This document shows, one piece after another, positions 1-8,608 of a stretch of DNA of 30,438 bases. The stretch lies in contig CAYLOD010000014.1 in NCBI GenBank assembly GCA_964385235.1, positions 1-30,438 on the forward strand, given 5' to 3'. The notes below the pieces were generated by a model. The model saw only the letters and a list, made by a program, of their open reading frames with translations, was not told the DNA's origin and did not search any database. The stretch comes from Pseudoruminococcus sp964385235. Its GTDB lineage: Bacteria; Bacillota; Clostridia; Oscillospirales; Acutalibacteraceae. The position numbers and the translations under genes were made by a program. The number at the start of each line of letters is the position of its first letter. The first letter of the stretch is position 1.

Positions 1-646
1 GAAGCTGCATATTATTTTAGCTATTGACAGAGCGGGTATTGTCGGAGAGGACGGGAAAACACATCAGGGGCTTTTTGATGTTTCATTCCTTAACGGAATA
101 CCGAATGTAACCATATTGTGTCCGTCCTATTTCGATGAGATGTATATTATGTTTAAAAATGCCGTATACAGCGAAAAAAATATTGTTGCCGTAAGGTATC
201 CGAGAGGCGGAGAGCTTTACCGTCCCGAAAATTATAAGGCGGGAAACAGACCCTATGTCTTTTTCGGAGATGAAAAAAGTGATATACTTATAGTGACATA
301 TGGCAGATTGTTTTCGTATGCCTGTGAATGTATGGAAAACCTGAAAAAAAGAGGAATCAGCTCCTGCATTTTAAAACTCAATAAGGTGAAGCCTATTGAC
401 GAGGGGGCTGTTTTCGGCATAATGCGGTACAAAGCCTGCTTCTTTTTTGAGGAAGGCATAGCCTGCGGAGGGATAGGTGAGCATCTCTGTTATTTGCTGA
501 ACGCGAGGGGATATTCCGGCAAGTATTACCTCACAGCGGTAGATGACGAATATGTTGAACAGTCATCGGTTCTTTCGGCGCTCAGGAAGTATAAGCTGGA
601 CAGCGAAGGTATGGAGGAAACCATATTAAAAAAGTTGAAAGTGTGA
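1..646 (+). CDS. dxs: 1-deoxy-D-xylulose-5-phosphate synthase, C-terminal part
   Basis: This is the 3' end of a gene that begins outside the window; the reading frame is open from base 2. Dxs condenses pyruvate and glyceraldehyde 3-phosphate, using thiamine diphosphate, in the first step of the MEP isoprenoid pathway. The visible part starts inside the central pyrimidine-binding domain, with a typical AIDRAGIVGEDGKTHQG stretch followed by an IPNVTILCPS segment, then RYPRG. The C-terminal transketolase-like domain ends with the EEGIACGGIGEHL region. Roughly 214 residues remain of the usual ~620. It is followed after 12 bp by tlyA, the common order in Firmicutes. Dxs needs thiamine diphosphate, which the thi operon further on helps to make. 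No frameshift is seen. Family assignment is secure; the N-terminal thiamine-binding half cannot be judged. Confidence 0.95.
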   Translation, partial: KLHIILAIDRAGIVGEDGKTHQGLFDVSFLNGIPNVTILCPSYFDEMYIMFKNAVYSEKNIVAVRYPRGGELYRPENYKAGNRPYVFFGDEKSDILIVTYGRLFSYACECMENLKKRGISSCILKLNKVKPIDEGAVFGIMRYKACFFFEEGIACGGIGEHLCYLLNARGYSGKYYLTAVDDEYVEQSSVLSALRKYKLDSEGMEETILKKLKV

Positions 647-658
647 CGGTGAGTTTTT

Positions 659-1465
659 GTGGCAAAGAAAAGACTCGATCAGCTTGTTGTTGAATACGGT
701 ATGGCGGAGAGCCGTGAAAAGGCAAAGGCGCTTATTATGGCGGGCCAAATATACGCCGATAATCAGAAAGCCGATAAGCCCGGGATTACTTACGGCGAAA
801 ACGTAAAAATAGAGCTTCGGGGAAGTAAGCTGAAATATGTCAGCCGGGGAGGCTTAAAGCTTGAAAAGGCCGTTAAGTCGTTTGACCTCAATCTTAAAGG
901 AAAAATAACAATGGACGTCGGGGCGTCGACAGGAGGCTTTACCGACTGTATGTTGCAAAACGGAGCGAAAAAGGTTTACTCTGTCGACGTCGGATACGGT
1001 CAGCTTGATTGGAGGCTAAGAAACGATGAGCGGGTAGTTAACCTCGAACGCACAAATGTAAGGTATATAACGAGAGAACAGGTTCCCGACGAGATCGAAT
1101 TTTTCAGCGTTGACGTCGCGTTTATTTCAATTTGCCTTGTGCTGCCACCTGTAAGGGAGCTTCTCGCGGACGGCGCGGAGGCAGTCTGCCTTATAAAGCC
1201 GCAGTTTGAAGCGGGCAGGGACAAGGTCGGAAAAAAAGGCGTTGTAAGAGATATGGCTGTTCACACAGAGGTTATCGAGAAGATTTATAATTTCTGCATA
1301 GAAAACGGCTTTGACGTTCTTGCACTTGATTATTCTCCCATTAAGGGCCCTGAGGGCAATATCGAGTACCTTATCCATATCAGAAAGTCAGATACCCCGG
1401 CTGCCGGTGAGGGAATTGATATCGAGTCTCTTGTTAAACGCTCGCACGCGGAACTTGATAAATAG
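659..1465 (+). CDS. tlyA: TlyA family rRNA 2'-O-methyltransferase (S4 + FtsJ-like domains)
   Basis: Predicted cytoplasmic SAM-dependent methyltransferase of 268 aa. TlyA proteins methylate ribose in 16S and/or 23S rRNA at subunit-interface positions (known for the family); older databases call them haemolysins. Residues ~3–62 form an S4 RNA-binding domain (KKRLDQLVVEYG... followed by KALIMAGQI). A catalytic-region lysine lies in SRGGLKLEK (62–70). The SAM-binding motif is DVGASTGGFTD (86–96), followed by VDVGYGQLDWRLR and, later, IKPQFEAGR. The start is GTG at 659; no ATG lies upstream in frame close to the dxs stop. It is 12 bp after dxs and probably co-transcribed with it. Whether it acts on 16S, 23S or both cannot be told from sequence. 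Confidence 0.93.
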   Translation: MAKKRLDQLVVEYGMAESREKAKALIMAGQIYADNQKADKPGITYGENVKIELRGSKLKYVSRGGLKLEKAVKSFDLNLKGKITMDVGASTGGFTDCMLQNGAKKVYSVDVGYGQLDWRLRNDERVVNLERTNVRYITREQVPDEIEFFSVDVAFISICLVLPPVRELLADGAEAVCLIKPQFEAGRDKVGKKGVVRDMAVHTEVIEKIYNFCIENGFDVLALDYSPIKGPEGNIEYLIHIRKSDTPAAGEGIDIESLVKRSHAELDK

Positions 1466-1516
1466 AAGTTATGTGCGGAGAAAGAGCTTTCGACGGCGCT
1501 GCGGCACAGGCGGTCT

Positions 1517-1538
1517 GTTTTAAAAAAACTTTTAAAAC
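1517..1538. repeat. AT-rich inverted repeat upstream of nadK
   Basis: GTTTTAAAA (1517–1525) and TTTTAAAAC (1530–1538) form a perfect 9-bp inverted repeat around an AAAC centre, in the 116-bp gap between tlyA and nadK. It could be a weak hairpin or a protein site. The stem is almost all A/T and no T-run follows, so it is not a convincing terminator. Confidence 0.4.
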
Positions 1539-1581
1539 AATTAAAATTTCAATTATAATTTGAAAGGGGGCTGTTTAATAT

Positions 1582-2454
1582 ATGAAATCACTCAGAAAAA
1601 TTGCCATCATACCGAACCTTACGAAAAACGGCGCGTATGAAGCGTCGCTCAAGGCCGTTGCGCTTTTGAAGTCGCTGGGCTGCGAAATATCTATGACGTC
1701 CGGTATGAAAGAAAAATACAGAGATAATGATATAACCTTTTATGATTCACATCAGTTGCTGATTGAGTCTTGCGACGCTGTGGTGACTATAGGCGGCGAC
1801 GGCACTATTATCCATGCCGCGAAGCACGCCGCGGCCGCCCGAAAGCCTCTGCTCGGCATCAATATGGGCAGGCTCGGGTTTGTCGCGGAGCTTGAGCCCG
1901 ATGAGCTGACTATGCTTGAACGATTGCTTACGGGGGACTACACGACCGAAAAGCGTCAAATGTTGAAAATTACCCTCAAAAGCGGAAGCGGCGGCGAAAA
2001 ATCATATTTCGCGCTGAATGACGCGGTGATCTCGCGCGGTTCTCAAACAAAGCTGATAGAGCTTGACGTATCACTGCACAACAGTTATATATGTCACTAC
2101 CGCGCGGACGGACTTATTATATCTACCCCGACAGGCTCGAGCGCTTATGCACTGTCGGCGGGAGGTCCTGTGATAGAGCCGTCCATGTTTTGCATATTAA
2201 TGACGCCTATATGCTCACACTCCCTTTTCTCGAAGCCCGTTCTGTTTAACCCATCGTCAGAGATAGTTGTAAAGCCCGCATATGTTGATGGTACAGAATT
2301 GCTCCTCACGATTGACGGGGAGAATTCAATACCATTATGCGGAAATGATTCTGTTATTATCACAACAGCAAAAATATATACCGAGCTTATAGTCCTCAAG
2401 GATAAGACATTTTACAGAGTTCTGAATGATAAATTCACCGAAAGAGGTCTTTAG
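1582..2454 (+). CDS. nadK: NAD kinase
   Basis: Phosphorylates NAD+ to NADP+ in the cytoplasm. The 290-aa length fits the family. The diagnostic GGDGT motif is at residues 71–75 (VVTIGGDGTIIHAA), followed by LLGINMGRLGFVAELE, the nucleotide-binding ALNDAVISRG segment, and the conserved DGLIISTPTGSSAYALSAGG region with EPSM and the PICSHSLFSKP loop. The start ATG at 1582 follows a strong GAAAGGGGG Shine–Dalgarno site at about 1562–1570. It lies between tlyA and argR, the usual clostridial order, but 116 bp after tlyA, so it may also have its own promoter. No missing key residues are seen. Confidence 0.95.
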   Translation: MKSLRKIAIIPNLTKNGAYEASLKAVALLKSLGCEISMTSGMKEKYRDNDITFYDSHQLLIESCDAVVTIGGDGTIIHAAKHAAAARKPLLGINMGRLGFVAELEPDELTMLERLLTGDYTTEKRQMLKITLKSGSGGEKSYFALNDAVISRGSQTKLIELDVSLHNSYICHYRADGLIISTPTGSSAYALSAGGPVIEPSMFCILMTPICSHSLFSKPVLFNPSSEIVVKPAYVDGTELLLTIDGENSIPLCGNDSVIITTAKIYTELIVLKDKTFYRVLNDKFTERGL

Positions 2455-2559
2455 GAAAATTGTATTACGTTAGAGTACAATAATGCTCCGTTTATGACAA
2501 ACTTCATGTATTACACAGCTTAACCGCACGCCCGGCGTGACACAAAGGAATGATAGTTT

Positions 2560-3021
2560 ATGAAAGCACGCAGACAGACTAAAATACTCGAATTGATCAG
2601 AGATAAACGCATCGAAACGCAGGAGGAGCTTTTGAACGAGCTTCACAATCAGGGCTTTAATGTGACTCAAGCTACCGTTTCAAGAGATATTAAGGAACTG
2701 AAGCTCATAAAGATTCCTTCAGGTGACGGAAGCTATAAATATGCTTCCGCTCCTCAAAAAAACTTTTCTTTTTCATCTGAAACGCTGAGCATATTCACAG
2801 GCTCAGTGACAAGCGTTGATTACTCCGCCAATATTGTTGTGCTAAAAACAAACAGCGGAATGGCTCAGGCTGTTTGCGCCGCCTTTGATAGTGTTCACAG
2901 ACCGGGTGTTGTCGGAACTATTGCGGGTGACGATACGATTTTTATCGCGACAAGGGGAGAGAACGCCTCGCTTTCTCTTGTGACGGAATTAAAGAGGCTT
3001 AACTTGGGCAAAGGAAACTGA
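2560..3021 (+). CDS. argR: Arginine repressor ArgR/AhrC
   Basis: Arginine-responsive transcription regulator of 153 aa, full length for the family. The N-terminal winged helix (about 1–65) carries the recognition segment TQATVSRDIKELKLIK, with SRDI at 41–44. The C-terminal oligomerisation and arginine-binding domain includes GTIAGDDTIFIATR, with the paired aspartates that contact arginine in known ArgR proteins. The start ATG at 2560 is preceded by AAAGGAATGA. It lies between nadK and recN, the order also seen in Bacillus and Clostridium (ahrC–recN). No arginine biosynthesis gene is in the window, so its targets lie elsewhere; the proBA genes here are not classical ArgR targets. An operator in its own upstream region was looked for and not convincingly found. 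Confidence 0.95.
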   Translation: MKARRQTKILELIRDKRIETQEELLNELHNQGFNVTQATVSRDIKELKLIKIPSGDGSYKYASAPQKNFSFSSETLSIFTGSVTSVDYSANIVVLKTNSGMAQAVCAAFDSVHRPGVVGTIAGDDTIFIATRGENASLSLVTELKRLNLGKGN

Positions 3022-3037
3022 TGAGAGGTAGTTGTTT

Positions 3038-4708
3038 ATGCTTTCAAATCTTTATATTGAAAATATTGCTGTGATAGAAAAGGCAAGCATTGATTTTAAA
3101 AGTGGACTGAACGTTATGACGGGCGAAACGGGCGCGGGAAAATCTATTGTCATTGATTCTATCAACGCTGTTCTGGGAAACAGGACCTCTAAGGAGCTTA
3201 TACGAACAGGAGCGTCCTCTGCCTTTTTAAGCGCGGAGTTTACAGATCTGTCGCAAAACGCGCTTTCGGCTATAAGCGAGGCGGGCTTTGATGCCGTGGA
3301 CGGCGAACTGATCGTACAAAGAGAAATAAGCGCTTCCGGCAGGAATAAATGCCGCATAAACGGCCGCCCCGCCTCGGTAACGGCTCTCAGGGATATAGGC
3401 GTCCACCTCATAAACATTCACGGTCAGCAAGAGAGCTATGAGCTTATGTCGCCGGAGCTTCATATATCATATATTGACCGCCTTGCGGGGCTTGAAAATG
3501 AAACAGAGGAATACCTTGCCGTGTACAGGAAATATAAAAAGCTTTCTGCGGAGCTGAATAAGGCGGAGGTTGACGAGAGCGAGCGCGAAAGAAGAACAGA
3601 CCTGCTGAAATATCAGATAGACGAGCTTACCGATGCTGACTTGTATGTCGGTGAGTATGAGGAGCTTAACGAGAGGAGAGCGGTACTGCAAAACAGTGAA
3701 AAAATCATTGAGGCTCTTATCCGCTCGCGGGAGCTGATGAACGGCGACGAGGAGCAGTCGGGAGCGTTGCAGAATCTCGGCGAGGTAAACTATATGCTCG
3801 GTGATATTACTGAATATCTCCCGGAGATTGAGCAGATAAATACGAGGATAGAATCCGCGATGTATGAGCTTGAGGACTGTTTGTCCGAACTTTCGGATTT
3901 ATGTGATAATATAGATACAGACGCGGGCGAGCTTGATAAAATAGAGGAAAGGCTTGACCTGCTGTATTCACTTGGAAAGAAGTACGGCCCTACGGTCGGT
4001 GAAATGCTCGAATATCTTGAAAAGGCGCAAAAGGAGCTTGACGCGCTTGTTAAGTACGATGAGAACAGGGAAGCGTTGACGGCTGAATGTGGTAACGCCC
4101 GCAGGGAAGCGGAAAGGCTTGCACAGTCATTGTCCGAAAAACGCAGAGACGTATTGGAGAGCTTTTCAAAAAAAGTGTGTGAGGAAATGGCGTTCCTTGA
4201 TATGCCGAATGTCAGGCTTGTTGTTGTTCAGAAAAAATGCGAGCTTAATTCACTCGGCTGTGACAGCATTGAGTTTTTGATTTCAACTAATCCCGGTGAA
4301 CCGCCTAAGCCTGTATCGAAGATTGCTTCCGGCGGCGAGCTTTCCCGCATGATGCTTGCTGTCAAAGATGTCTTGTCGGATAAGGACGATATAGATACGC
4401 TTATATTCGATGAGGTTGATGCCGGAATCAGCGGAAGCGCCGCGCAAAAGGTCGGGCTAAAGCTCCGTGAGGTATCAAAAAGCCGTCAGGTTCTGTGCGT
4501 TACCCATCTGGCGCAGATTGCGGCTATGGGTAACAGCCACTTTAAAATTTCAAAAAGTGTCAGAGACGACAGAACATTTACAAATGTAGAGGAGCTTGAC
4601 CATGAGGGAAGGAGGCGTGAACTTGCGAGGATAATCGGCGGCGCGGAGATGACAAAAGCATCGCTTGATTATTCAGAGGAAATGCTGCGCGCGGCTGAGA
4701 AAATTTAA
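3038..4708 (+). CDS. recN: DNA repair protein RecN
   Basis: SMC-like ATPase acting early in double-strand-break repair; 556 aa, normal for the family. The Walker A motif GETGAGKS is at residues 29–36 after MLSNLYIENIAVIEK. The middle is charged, Glu/Leu-rich and predicted coiled coil (about 155–370). The ABC signature IASGGELSRMML and the Walker B motif DTLIFDEVDAGISG are intact, followed by the VTHLAQIA D-loop/H-loop region. I chose ATG 3038 rather than TTG 3032 because the GAGAGG ribosome site (3024–3029) is then 8 nt away. It follows argR by 16 bp. In many spore-forming Firmicutes spoIVB and spo0A come next; here a HIT gene does. Confidence 0.95.
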   Translation: MLSNLYIENIAVIEKASIDFKSGLNVMTGETGAGKSIVIDSINAVLGNRTSKELIRTGASSAFLSAEFTDLSQNALSAISEAGFDAVDGELIVQREISASGRNKCRINGRPASVTALRDIGVHLINIHGQQESYELMSPELHISYIDRLAGLENETEEYLAVYRKYKKLSAELNKAEVDESERERRTDLLKYQIDELTDADLYVGEYEELNERRAVLQNSEKIIEALIRSRELMNGDEEQSGALQNLGEVNYMLGDITEYLPEIEQINTRIESAMYELEDCLSELSDLCDNIDTDAGELDKIEERLDLLYSLGKKYGPTVGEMLEYLEKAQKELDALVKYDENREALTAECGNARREAERLAQSLSEKRRDVLESFSKKVCEEMAFLDMPNVRLVVVQKKCELNSLGCDSIEFLISTNPGEPPKPVSKIASGGELSRMMLAVKDVLSDKDDIDTLIFDEVDAGISGSAAQKVGLKLREVSKSRQVLCVTHLAQIAAMGNSHFKISKSVRDDRTFTNVEELDHEGRRRELARIIGGAEMTKASLDYSEEMLRAAEKI

Positions 4709-4772
4709 ATTTCCCGACTCTGCCTCTATCGAGCGGAGCGTCAATAAAAATCACAAAAAGGAGAAAGCTAAA

Positions 4773-5114
4773 ATGGATTGTATTTTTTGCAAAATTATCA
4801 ATGGTGAGATACCTTCAAAAAAGGTTTACGAGGACGACAGGATACTTGCTTTTCATGACATTTCACCCATGGCGCCCACGCATATTGTCATAGTACCCAA
4901 GGAACATATTGCCTCCGCAAATGAGCTTACTGAAGAAAACGCGGATTTTATATCTCATGTTTTTGTCGTTGCCGCAAAAATCGCCAAGGATTTGGGCATA
5001 GACGAGAGCGGCTATCGGATAGTCAATAATTGCGGAGCTGACGGCGGACAGACTGTTTTCCATATTCACTTCCATCTTTTAGGCGGTAAAAAGCTTGGAG
5101 TAAATTTAGCATAA
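4773..5114 (+). CDS. HIT family nucleotide hydrolase (HinT-like)
   Basis: Small (113 aa) histidine-triad protein, normal length for HinT/Hit proteins, which hydrolyse AMP-linked substrates such as adenosine phosphoramidates (family knowledge). The active-site triad HIHFHLLGG is at residues 97–105, with histidines 97, 99 and 101. The N-terminus has the CIFCKIINGEIPS signature, with Cys3 and Cys6 placed to bind zinc as in many family members. ATG 4773 is the start because AAAAAGGAG lies just upstream and the protein then begins at the conserved MDCIFCKI; an in-frame extension further upstream overlaps recN and looks non-coding. It is 64 bp after recN. The natural substrate is unknown. Confidence 0.92.
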   Translation: MDCIFCKIINGEIPSKKVYEDDRILAFHDISPMAPTHIVIVPKEHIASANELTEENADFISHVFVVAAKIAKDLGIDESGYRIVNNCGADGGQTVFHIHFHLLGGKKLGVNLA

Positions 5115-5122
5115 TGATTTAA

Positions 5123-5160
5123 GCACAGCTTCAACAGGCGGCAGATGTTTTCCGCTGTGC
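5123..5160 (+). other. Possible hairpin upstream of the 15-bp repeat
   Basis: GCACAGC (5123–5129) is complementary to GCTGTGC (5154–5160), with a shorter AACA/TGTT pairing inside. GCTGTGC is also the first seven bases of each of the three 15-bp repeats that follow, so the same left arm could pair with any of them. No T-run follows, so it is not a standard terminator. Confidence 0.4.
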
Positions 5161-5198
5161 CCCGCCACGCTGTGCCCCGCCACGCTGTGCCCCGCCAC
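5154..5198 (+). repeat. Three perfect tandem copies of a 15-bp GC-rich unit
   Basis: The unit GCTGTGCCCCGCCAC occurs at 5154–5168, 5169–5183 and 5184–5198 without mismatch, in the 168-bp gap between the HIT gene and comEC. The reading frame through it gives only a repetitive VPRHA peptide and is not a convincing protein. Copy-number change by slippage is likely. A second GC-rich 3x15-bp array lies at 10641–10685. Confidence 0.9.
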
Positions 5199-5282
5199 AC
5201 TATAAGCCCAACGGGTGACAAAAGCGGTGGTTATAATGACGTGCAAGCCCCCTTATTAAACTTAATCCACAGGAGGATTCTT

Positions 5283-7571
5283 ATGAAACGACCGTTTGCG
5301 GTTTTGGGATTTACTTATCTTGCTGCCCTTACGGTCGCTTTACTCTTTGGCGCGAAAATATCTTATTTTATATCGGGCGTTCTTGCCGCGCTTTTTGTAC
5401 TTTCGCTTTTAAGCAAAAAAATCAGAAAGCGGATTGCGATTCCGTTTATTACTGTAACGGCGTCTGTCGCTATGATGTCTTTTTCACTGTTTGTATCACT
5501 TAGGACAGCGCCCGTGGAAACGCTTGCGGGTTCCGAGTACAGCGTAACGGCGACACTTTGCGAGGAAGCATATGAAAGCGGAGGGAAATATTATTATCCG
5601 CTTAAGGTAACGTCGGTCGGCGGCTCGGAAATCTCCGGCTTTAAAATACTTGCGTCATCAGGCTATGTTTATGACCTTGATGTATATGATGAATTGAGCG
5701 CTAATATTTCTTTGTATCAAAATAATGATCCCGTTTTCGCAAATTACGATATTTCACGGGGATATCTTTTGCGCGGCTCAATACGTCATTTTGACGGCGT
5801 CGCCGTTAAACGCAACGAGAATAAGCCCGTATACTATTACGCTATAGAGCTCAGACGGACGGTAAGGGACGTAATTGAGAATTATCTTCCCGACGACTGC
5901 GCGAATTTGATGTCGGCGGTTATGCTCGGTGATAAGCATACTCTCACATCAGACGAAAAGGAAAATTTTTCATCGGCGGGAGTTTCTCACATTATGTCGG
6001 TTTCGGGTTTTCATGTCACGATCGTTTCGCAGCTTTTTCTGTTATTGTTTAAAGCGATTTTGCGCAGAAAGAGAGCGGCGGCAGGCATGACGATGCTCGT
6101 TGTTTTCATATTTATGGCTGTTACGGGATTTTCTCCGACGGTATTGCGGGCGGGAATCATGCAAATGGTATTTCTGCTCGGAATGACATTATTCAGAGAA
6201 CCCGACACGCTCAATTCTCTCGGCTTTTCAACGCTTGTAATCTGTCTTTTTAATCCGTACAGCGGCGCTGACTTCGGATTCCTTATGTCAGTCGGCGCGA
6301 CATTCGGTATTTTCATATGCGGCGAAAAAACAGCCGTGTACATACTTGAAAGACTGCGAATAAAAAAGCCCGGACGCGTAAGACCGGCTCTGCCGAAAGA
6401 GCAATCACTCGGTAAAATGCTTCATAGGCTGCTATCGTCGGTCGTTTCCGTTATTTCCGCATCTGTTTCAGCTACAGTATTTACGCTGCCCGTCACTGTC
6501 ATTGTTTTTAAACAGTTTCCGGTTTATACTGTTTTTGCAAATCTGCTTATATCATATTCAGCAGGAATAATGCTTACCTTGGGCATATTGGGAGTGCTGT
6601 TCCATTTTACGTCAGTTTTTTCATTCTTGGCGTATCCGCTTATGCTCGTCTGCGGTATAATCTCAAAATATATTTTGTTCTGCGTCAAGTTTATTGCCAA
6701 TCTGCCGTTATCGGTTATACATATGAATTATTCGTTCGTGCTGATTTGGATAGCGGCTGTGGCTGTGACGTTTATAATTACTCTGCGGCTTAAAAGCCGC
6801 CGCTTTGCGATACGCTTCACAACGATAACCTCCGTCGTATCTCTTTTTGTACTTATAGCCGCGTATAATATTTATTTTTCGCTCGGTACGTCAATATATA
6901 TCGCCGAAAGCGGCGACGGTGTAAATGTGGCCGTTAAATCGGGTGAGAATACTGCCGCCGTAACATACGGAGGCAGCAAAGCGTATGATATGTACGACTA
7001 TTTTAATACGTCGTCGGTTAAGGACATTGATTATCTGCTTGTAGCGGATACCGGCGCTTATGATACCGCGAATGCTGAATATATTCTAAAAGACTTTACT
7101 GTGCGCAACGCGGGGATTTATAATGAGAACAAGGCCCGTGAAAAGTTGCACCGCGCTTTAAATAATGCCGAAAATGTGATAAAATATAATCCCCGGAAAG
7201 AAAACCGGGCGTATATTGATGATTTTGTTATAACGAGTATTGAAACGGACGGAGGAATTTTCACGCATTTAACCTTTGACGGAGATTTTGATATACTCAT
7301 CATACCCGACGGGGCGGACTGTGCAAAGGTTCCGGGCGAATGGCTCAACGCTTCGGTTTGCGTTCTGTCGGAAGTGCCTTTGAATTACGGACTTCTGGAG
7401 CCTGCCGCCGTTGTTCTGTCGTGTTATGAGGAAAATTCATATAGCTGCTATGGCAAATTTTCCGAAATATGCGAAAATATATATTTGACGTGTTTTGAAA
7501 GCAATATCCGCATGAGAGTTTCTCAAGGCGGAAGTATTTCGATTTGGAGTGAGTCTGATTGGCTGTCGTAA
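5283..7571 (+). CDS. comEC: ComEC/Rec2-type DNA uptake channel, degenerate nuclease-like tail
   Basis: Polytopic membrane protein (762 aa) that in competent bacteria carries single-stranded DNA across the membrane. ATG 5283 follows a strong AGGAGG site (5271–5276). The N-terminus has hydrophobic segments and an extracytoplasmic OB-like region. The Competence domain holds the conserved SAGVSHIMSVSGFHVTIV segment and many membrane helices. The C-terminal region (about 535–762) corresponds to the metallo-beta-lactamase-like domain, but where family members carry an HxHxDH metal site this protein reads YLLVADTGAYDTANAEY (about 584–600), with no histidines. The nuclease activity proposed for that domain is therefore probably absent. 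Its 3' end overlaps holA by 13 bp. No other competence gene is in the window. Family secure, function in uptake uncertain. Confidence 0.9.
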   Translation: MKRPFAVLGFTYLAALTVALLFGAKISYFISGVLAALFVLSLLSKKIRKRIAIPFITVTASVAMMSFSLFVSLRTAPVETLAGSEYSVTATLCEEAYESGGKYYYPLKVTSVGGSEISGFKILASSGYVYDLDVYDELSANISLYQNNDPVFANYDISRGYLLRGSIRHFDGVAVKRNENKPVYYYAIELRRTVRDVIENYLPDDCANLMSAVMLGDKHTLTSDEKENFSSAGVSHIMSVSGFHVTIVSQLFLLLFKAILRRKRAAAGMTMLVVFIFMAVTGFSPTVLRAGIMQMVFLLGMTLFREPDTLNSLGFSTLVICLFNPYSGADFGFLMSVGATFGIFICGEKTAVYILERLRIKKPGRVRPALPKEQSLGKMLHRLLSSVVSVISASVSATVFTLPVTVIVFKQFPVYTVFANLLISYSAGIMLTLGILGVLFHFTSVFSFLAYPLMLVCGIISKYILFCVKFIANLPLSVIHMNYSFVLIWIAAVAVTFIITLRLKSRRFAIRFTTITSVVSLFVLIAAYNIYFSLGTSIYIAESGDGVNVAVKSGENTAAVTYGGSKAYDMYDYFNTSSVKDIDYLLVADTGAYDTANAEYILKDFTVRNAGIYNENKAREKLHRALNNAENVIKYNPRKENRAYIDDFVITSIETDGGIFTHLTFDGDFDILIIPDGADCAKVPGEWLNASVCVLSEVPLNYGLLEPAAVVLSCYEENSYSCYGKFSEICENIYLTCFESNIRMRVSQGGSISIWSESDWLS

Positions 7572-8608
7572 ATGAACAGGATTTTAAAAAGGAAGCTCTC
7601 GCGGGTGATTTTTCTAATCTCTATTTGATCTACGGCGAGGAAAAATATCTTGTAAAAAAATATACGGAATATCTTCTTACCAAGGTCGAGGGTAAAAACG
7701 CATCAGGATTTGATACCGATTTACTCCCGCCGGCTGTGGATATTGAGGGTATTTCACAGTCGGCGGAGCAGCTCCCGGTTATGAGCGAAAAGCGGTGTGT
7801 ATGCGTCAGCGACTTTGACTTTGAGGGGCTTTCAGAAAGCGACCTGAAAGAGTTGATTGCATTTTGTTCCGATCTGCCTGACAGTACGGTTTTAATATTC
7901 TCTCAGCCGACACTTTCATACGACATAAAGAAAGCCGGCAAAACAAGGAAATTCGCCGCCGCCGCCGAAAAATGCGGAACCGTTCTGTATCTTGACAAGA
8001 GGGGCGCCGCCGCCCTCGAACGACAGGTAGTATCATGGGCAAGAAAGCTCGGCTGTGAGATAAGCGATATGAATGCCGCCAAGCTGATAGAAAGCTGCGG
8101 GACGGATATGAACACTCTTAAAAATGAAACAGAAAAGCTGTGCGCTTATACGGGAGAGGGAATTATAACCGAGGAGAGCATAAGGCTTGTTTCCGTAAAA
8201 AACATTGAGGCAAGGACATTTGCGCTTTCCGACGCGATAATCCGCCGTGACTTTATTACCGCGTACAAGCAGCTTGATCTGCTTTATTATCAGCGCGAAA
8301 AGCCGGAAATGATACTCGGAGTATTAAGCTCCGCGTTTGTCGATATATACCGTGTGAAAACTGCCGTTGAGAGCGGAGAGAGACCGTCAGTTCTAAAGGA
8401 GATATTCCCTTATAAAGGTAAGGAATTTAAAATCAGAAATGCTGAGCGCAATATGAATCGGTACTCATCGGCGGCATTATCGAGAATACTTAACGTGATA
8501 GCCGATACCGATATAAAGCTGAAGTCGAGCGGGGGAGACGGTCGGCTGCTGCTTGAGACGCTCATAGCAAGAATACTTTTAATAGTTAAAGAGGACGGCG
8601 AAAAATGA
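7559..8608 (+). CDS. holA: DNA polymerase III subunit delta
   Basis: Clamp-loader subunit that opens the beta sliding clamp during replication; 349 aa, usual length. The N-terminus has the typical FSNLYLIYGEEKYLVKKY start. A Walker-like domain follows (VLIFSQP), then a helical linker and a C-terminal collar domain (FALSDAIIRRDFITAYKQLDLLYYQREKPEMILGVL). The family has no functional Walker A, and none is seen. The proposed start is TTG 7559, 9 nt after GGAG (7546–7549); no ATG fits. It overlaps the end of comEC by 13 bp and the next gene by 4 bp, so the comEC–holA–rnmV run is translationally coupled. The comEC–holA neighbourhood is common in Firmicutes. Confidence 0.92.
   Translation: MAVVNEQDFKKEALAGDFSNLYLIYGEEKYLVKKYTEYLLTKVEGKNASGFDTDLLPPAVDIEGISQSAEQLPVMSEKRCVCVSDFDFEGLSESDLKELIAFCSDLPDSTVLIFSQPTLSYDIKKAGKTRKFAAAAEKCGTVLYLDKRGAAALERQVVSWARKLGCEISDMNAAKLIESCGTDMNTLKNETEKLCAYTGEGIITEESIRLVSVKNIEARTFALSDAIIRRDFITAYKQLDLLYYQREKPEMILGVLSSAFVDIYRVKTAVESGERPSVLKEIFPYKGKEFKIRNAERNMNRYSSAALSRILNVIADTDIKLKSSGGDGRLLLETLIARILLIVKEDGEK

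Noticed and set aside
1531..1559. TTTAAA-17-TATAAT as a nadK promoter.
   Set aside because: The predicted start would fall inside the ribosome site, leaving no functional leader.
2461..2480. TGTA...TACA element upstream of argR as an ARG box.
   Set aside because: Only the four outer bases on each side and two inner positions are symmetric, and it does not match the known ARG-box core.
4665..4772. In-frame extension of the HIT protein upstream of ATG 4773.
   Set aside because: It overlaps recN, and the conserved family N-terminus CIFCKI begins right at ATG 4773 with its own ribosome site.
5145..5282. In-frame upstream extension of comEC through the 15-bp repeat, giving a VPRHA peptide repeat.
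   Set aside because: A strong AGGAGG site just before ATG 5283 and a normal membrane-protein start there make the extension non-coding.
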